This document shows, piece after piece, positions 31,249-32,899 of a stretch of 32,899 nt of DNA; the stretch's first letter is position 1, and every line of letters starts with the position of its first letter. Under the pieces are notes generated by a model, which was not told where the DNA came from, did not search any database, and saw only the letters and a list, made by a program, of their open reading frames with translations. The DNA comes from Metasolibacillus sp. (GTDB taxonomy: Bacteria > Bacillota > Bacilli > Bacillales_A > Planococcaceae). The stretch lies in the NCBI RefSeq assembly GCF_025291715.1, contig NZ_JAMBIZ010000039.1:1-32899 (forward strand), written 5' to 3'. The translations under genes and the position numbers were made by a program.

Positions 31249-31956
31249 ATGATTATACAAGTATGGTCTGATTATGTATGTCCATTTTGTTATATTGGCA
31301 AAAAGCAATTAGAGCAAGCGCTTGAGACAAGTGGTTATGCTGAGCAAATTGAAGTGCAATATAAAAGCTTTTTACTGGACCCATCAACACCTGTTGACAC
31401 AGAGGAATCTATTTATGGTCCATTAGCTGCAAAATATAATATGTCCATTGAGCAAACGAAGGCGATGACGCAAAATGTAGCGGAACGTGCAAAGGAAGTT
31501 GGCTTACATTACGATTTTGATCGCATGAAAACGGCGAATACAATTAAAGCACATCGCTTAGCGAAATGGGCGGAGGAGCAAGGCAAAGGTGCAGAGATGA
31601 ATGAGCGCCTGTTGCAAGCGCATTTTTTAGAGGGTCTAGCGATAGGTCGCATGGATGTATTAATTACATTAGCTGAGGAAGTTGGCTTAAATGGTGAAGC
31701 AGCAAAGGAAATGCTAACAAGTGATGAGTATAAAGAAGAAATGTATTCGGATATTGAAATTGCCCGTCAATTAGGTGTGCGCGGTGTACCGTTTTTTGTT
31801 ATCGATAATAAATACGGTATTTCAGGTGCGCAGCCACAACACTTATTTGAAGAAACGGTGGCAAAGGCAGCTGAAGAGGCTGGCTTACAGCGTAAATTAA
31901 ATATAGTAGGCGAACAAGGTGCGCTATGTGAAGATGGCGTATGTGATATTGAATAA
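31249..31956 (+). CDS. FrnE-like DsbA family dithiol oxidoreductase
   Basis: A 235-residue cytoplasmic DsbA-like protein of COG2761 (FrnE). The thioredoxin-fold active site is C11PFC14 in SDYVCPFCYIGKK, with an inserted helical domain and the cis-Pro region GVRGVPFFVI. A second motif, C227-x4-C232 (CEDGVC), stands at the C-terminus; Deinococcus radiodurans FrnE carries a comparable CX4C that cooperates with its CXXC in disulfide exchange and stress tolerance. AAGGAGG sets the ATG. It lies upstream of azoR but has its own promoter; a weak hairpin separates them. A disulfide isomerase or oxidase role in redox stress is likely; the client proteins are unknown. Confidence 0.9.
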   Translation: MIIQVWSDYVCPFCYIGKKQLEQALETSGYAEQIEVQYKSFLLDPSTPVDTEESIYGPLAAKYNMSIEQTKAMTQNVAERAKEVGLHYDFDRMKTANTIKAHRLAKWAEEQGKGAEMNERLLQAHFLEGLAIGRMDVLITLAEEVGLNGEAAKEMLTSDEYKEEMYSDIEIARQLGVRGVPFFVIDNKYGISGAQPQHLFEETVAKAAEEAGLQRKLNIVGEQGALCEDGVCDIE

Positions 31957-31986
31957 AGTTCAGCCTAAAGTCTTAGAGCAGTATGA

Positions 31987-32015
31987 TTGATTTTTTCGTG
32001 CTGCTCTATTATGAT
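31987..32015 (+). promoter_or_regulatory. promoter of azoR
   Basis: TTGATT, 17-bp spacer, TATGAT. The start point would be near 32021, at the edge of the MhqR-like operator. Confidence 0.6.
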
Positions 32016-32021
32016 ATGTAA

Positions 32022-32039
32022 TGTCTTGATTTCGAGATA
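32022..32039. promoter_or_regulatory. MhqR-type operator upstream of azoR
   Basis: Read on the - strand, TATCTCGAAATCAAGACA agrees at 15 of 18 positions with the Bacillus MhqR consensus TATCTCGAATTCGAGATA. In B. subtilis MhqR represses azoR2 and other quinone-response genes. The position just downstream of the promoter fits repression. Confidence 0.7.
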
Positions 32040-32077
32040 ATAATAAACTTTCTGAATTTTAAAGGAGATTTTTATAA

Positions 32078-32713
32078 ATGACAAACGTATTAGTAGTAAA
32101 AGCAAATAACCGCCCAGATGGCGTTTCAACAAAAATGTACGAAGCTTTCGTAGCAGAAGCAAAGGCACAAAATATCGAATTTTCAACATTTGATGTGTTT
32201 GAAGAAAATTTAGCCTACTTTGGTCAAGAGCTATTCAACGCTTTTGGTAAAGCACAAGCAGGCGAAGAGCTAAATGAAAAAGAAGCTGCTTCATTAGCAT
32301 CTTTCAATAAATCACGTGAAGCATTAACTGCGGCAGATGTAGTCGTGTTTGCATTCCCATTATGGAATTTAACAATTCCAGCAGCATTGCAATCATTCAT
32401 CGATTACACATACGGTGCAGGCTATTCATTCAAATATGATGAGAATGGTAACTTAGTAAGCCTAATGACAGACAAAAAATATATCGTTTTATCTGCTCGT
32501 GGTGGCATCTATTCATCACCTGAGGCAGCTTCATCAGAAATGGCTGTAAACTACATTAACAATGTAATTGGCGGCGTTTATGGAATGCAAAAAGTAGACG
32601 AAGTAGTAATCGAAGGTCATAATGCAAACCCAGCAAAAGCGGAAGAAATTATTGCAGAAGGCTTAGAAAAAGTAAAAGCAACTGTACAAAACTTAACAGC
32701 AGCTTTAGTGTAA
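32078..32713 (+). CDS. azoR: FMN-dependent NADH:quinone / azo reductase
   Basis: A 211-residue flavodoxin-fold enzyme of the AzoR family that reduces azo dyes and, physiologically, quinones by two-electron transfer from NADH. The FMN site is seen in PLWNLTIPAALQSFIDY (about 95-111) and SARGGIYSSPE (about 145-155). N-terminal VLVVKANNRPDGVSTKMYEAF is the phosphate-binding strand-loop. AAAGGAG precedes the ATG. It is monocistronic with a strong terminator. The MhqR-like operator upstream predicts induction by quinones and other electrophiles, as for B. subtilis AzoR2. Confidence 0.95.
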   Translation: MTNVLVVKANNRPDGVSTKMYEAFVAEAKAQNIEFSTFDVFEENLAYFGQELFNAFGKAQAGEELNEKEAASLASFNKSREALTAADVVVFAFPLWNLTIPAALQSFIDYTYGAGYSFKYDENGNLVSLMTDKKYIVLSARGGIYSSPEAASSEMAVNYINNVIGGVYGMQKVDEVVIEGHNANPAKAEEIIAEGLEKVKATVQNLTAALV

Positions 32714-32720
32714 AATGAAT

Positions 32721-32760
32721 AAAGCGCATGAAATTGAATCTTGATTTCATGCGCTTTTTC
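32721..32760 (+). terminator. terminator of azoR
   Basis: Arms AAAGCGCATGAAAT (32721-32734) and ATTTCATGCGCTTT (32744-32757), 14 bp perfect, followed by a T-run. Confidence 0.92.
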
Positions 32761-32899
32761 TATTGTAAAATAGGTGTTTTTTATCATGTTACTAATGGTA
32801 AAATTAATTTAATATAAAGATAGTCACTAGCGTCGCATTAAAATAATTCAACGCATCGTATTAAACTGAATTTTCTGTAATATAATCCAAGCATAAAAA

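Noticed and set aside
31975-32007. AGAGCAG/CTGCTCT hairpin after the FrnE-like gene as terminator
   Set aside because: Long loop and no T-run after the stem; it also overlaps the azoR promoter.
32046-32060. CodY-like site upstream of azoR
   Set aside because: Only 12/15, and the MhqR-type operator explains azoR control better.
32881-32886. TATAAT at the window end as a promoter
   Set aside because: No matching -35 at 16-18 bp and no downstream gene in view.

Overview
The window is low-GC Gram-positive chromosome, most likely from a Bacillales relative of Lysinibacillus or Solibacillus. This rests on an AT-rich composition, strong AGGAGG-type ribosome binding sites, sigma-A promoters, hairpin plus T-run terminators, and proteins that read closest to Bacillus families (YclNOPQ, CzrA/CzcD, PpaC, KatE, NiaP, AzoR, a DUF4179 anti-sigma factor). 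The genus is an inference. I see no phage, transposase, tRNA, rRNA or CRISPR array. I recognise a family for all 26 protein-coding genes reported.

Layout. (1) 1-5.6 kb, peptide and amino-acid scavenging: a POT peptide transporter with two CodY-like boxes, a GNAT-like protein, and a leftward yfcC - M20 amidohydrolase operon with its own promoter and CodY-like box. (2) 5.7-7.1 kb, zinc resistance: czrA-czcD with an autoregulatory-looking operator. (3) 7.1-12.2 kb, iron operon: yclNOPQ catecholate-siderophore uptake genes, an IsdG/HmoA-type haem monooxygenase and a siderophore-esterase-like hydrolase, downstream of a promoter flanked by Fur-like boxes. (4) 12.2-16.7 kb: a second, leftward iron-complex ABC transporter under a perfect 19-bp Fur box, with fumC directly downstream. 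(5) 16.7-18.8 kb: a degenerate second HmoA-like protein coupled to a PAP2 phosphatase, then a ZIP metal transporter with an MntR-like box. (6) 18.8-25.1 kb: catalase KatE, a YwnB-like NAD(P)-binding protein, thrCB and the niacin transporter niaP. (7) 25.2-27.5 kb: an ECF sigma / DUF4179 anti-sigma pair and an orphan RpiR-type HTH protein. (8) 27.5-32.9 kb: a DUF7662-GNAT fusion, Mn-dependent pyrophosphatase PpaC, a Rieske FAD oxidoreductase, a FrnE-like DsbA protein and azoreductase AzoR with a good MhqR-type operator.

The common theme is metal and nutrient homeostasis. Iron (two uptake systems, two haem-monooxygenase-like proteins, one esterase), zinc (efflux with sensor) and manganese/zinc (ZIP importer, Mn-dependent pyrophosphatase) sit beside redox defence (KatE, FrnE-like, AzoR). 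Most genes are ordinary core functions. The least explained items are a 21-bp-period degenerate tandem repeat after fumC, an 86-bp element with 12-bp inverted ends inside the yfcC operon, the HmoA-like paralogue that has lost its catalytic residues, and the placement of fumC behind a Fur-controlled transporter. Several annotated starts are moved to codons with better ribosome binding sites, including two TTG starts.
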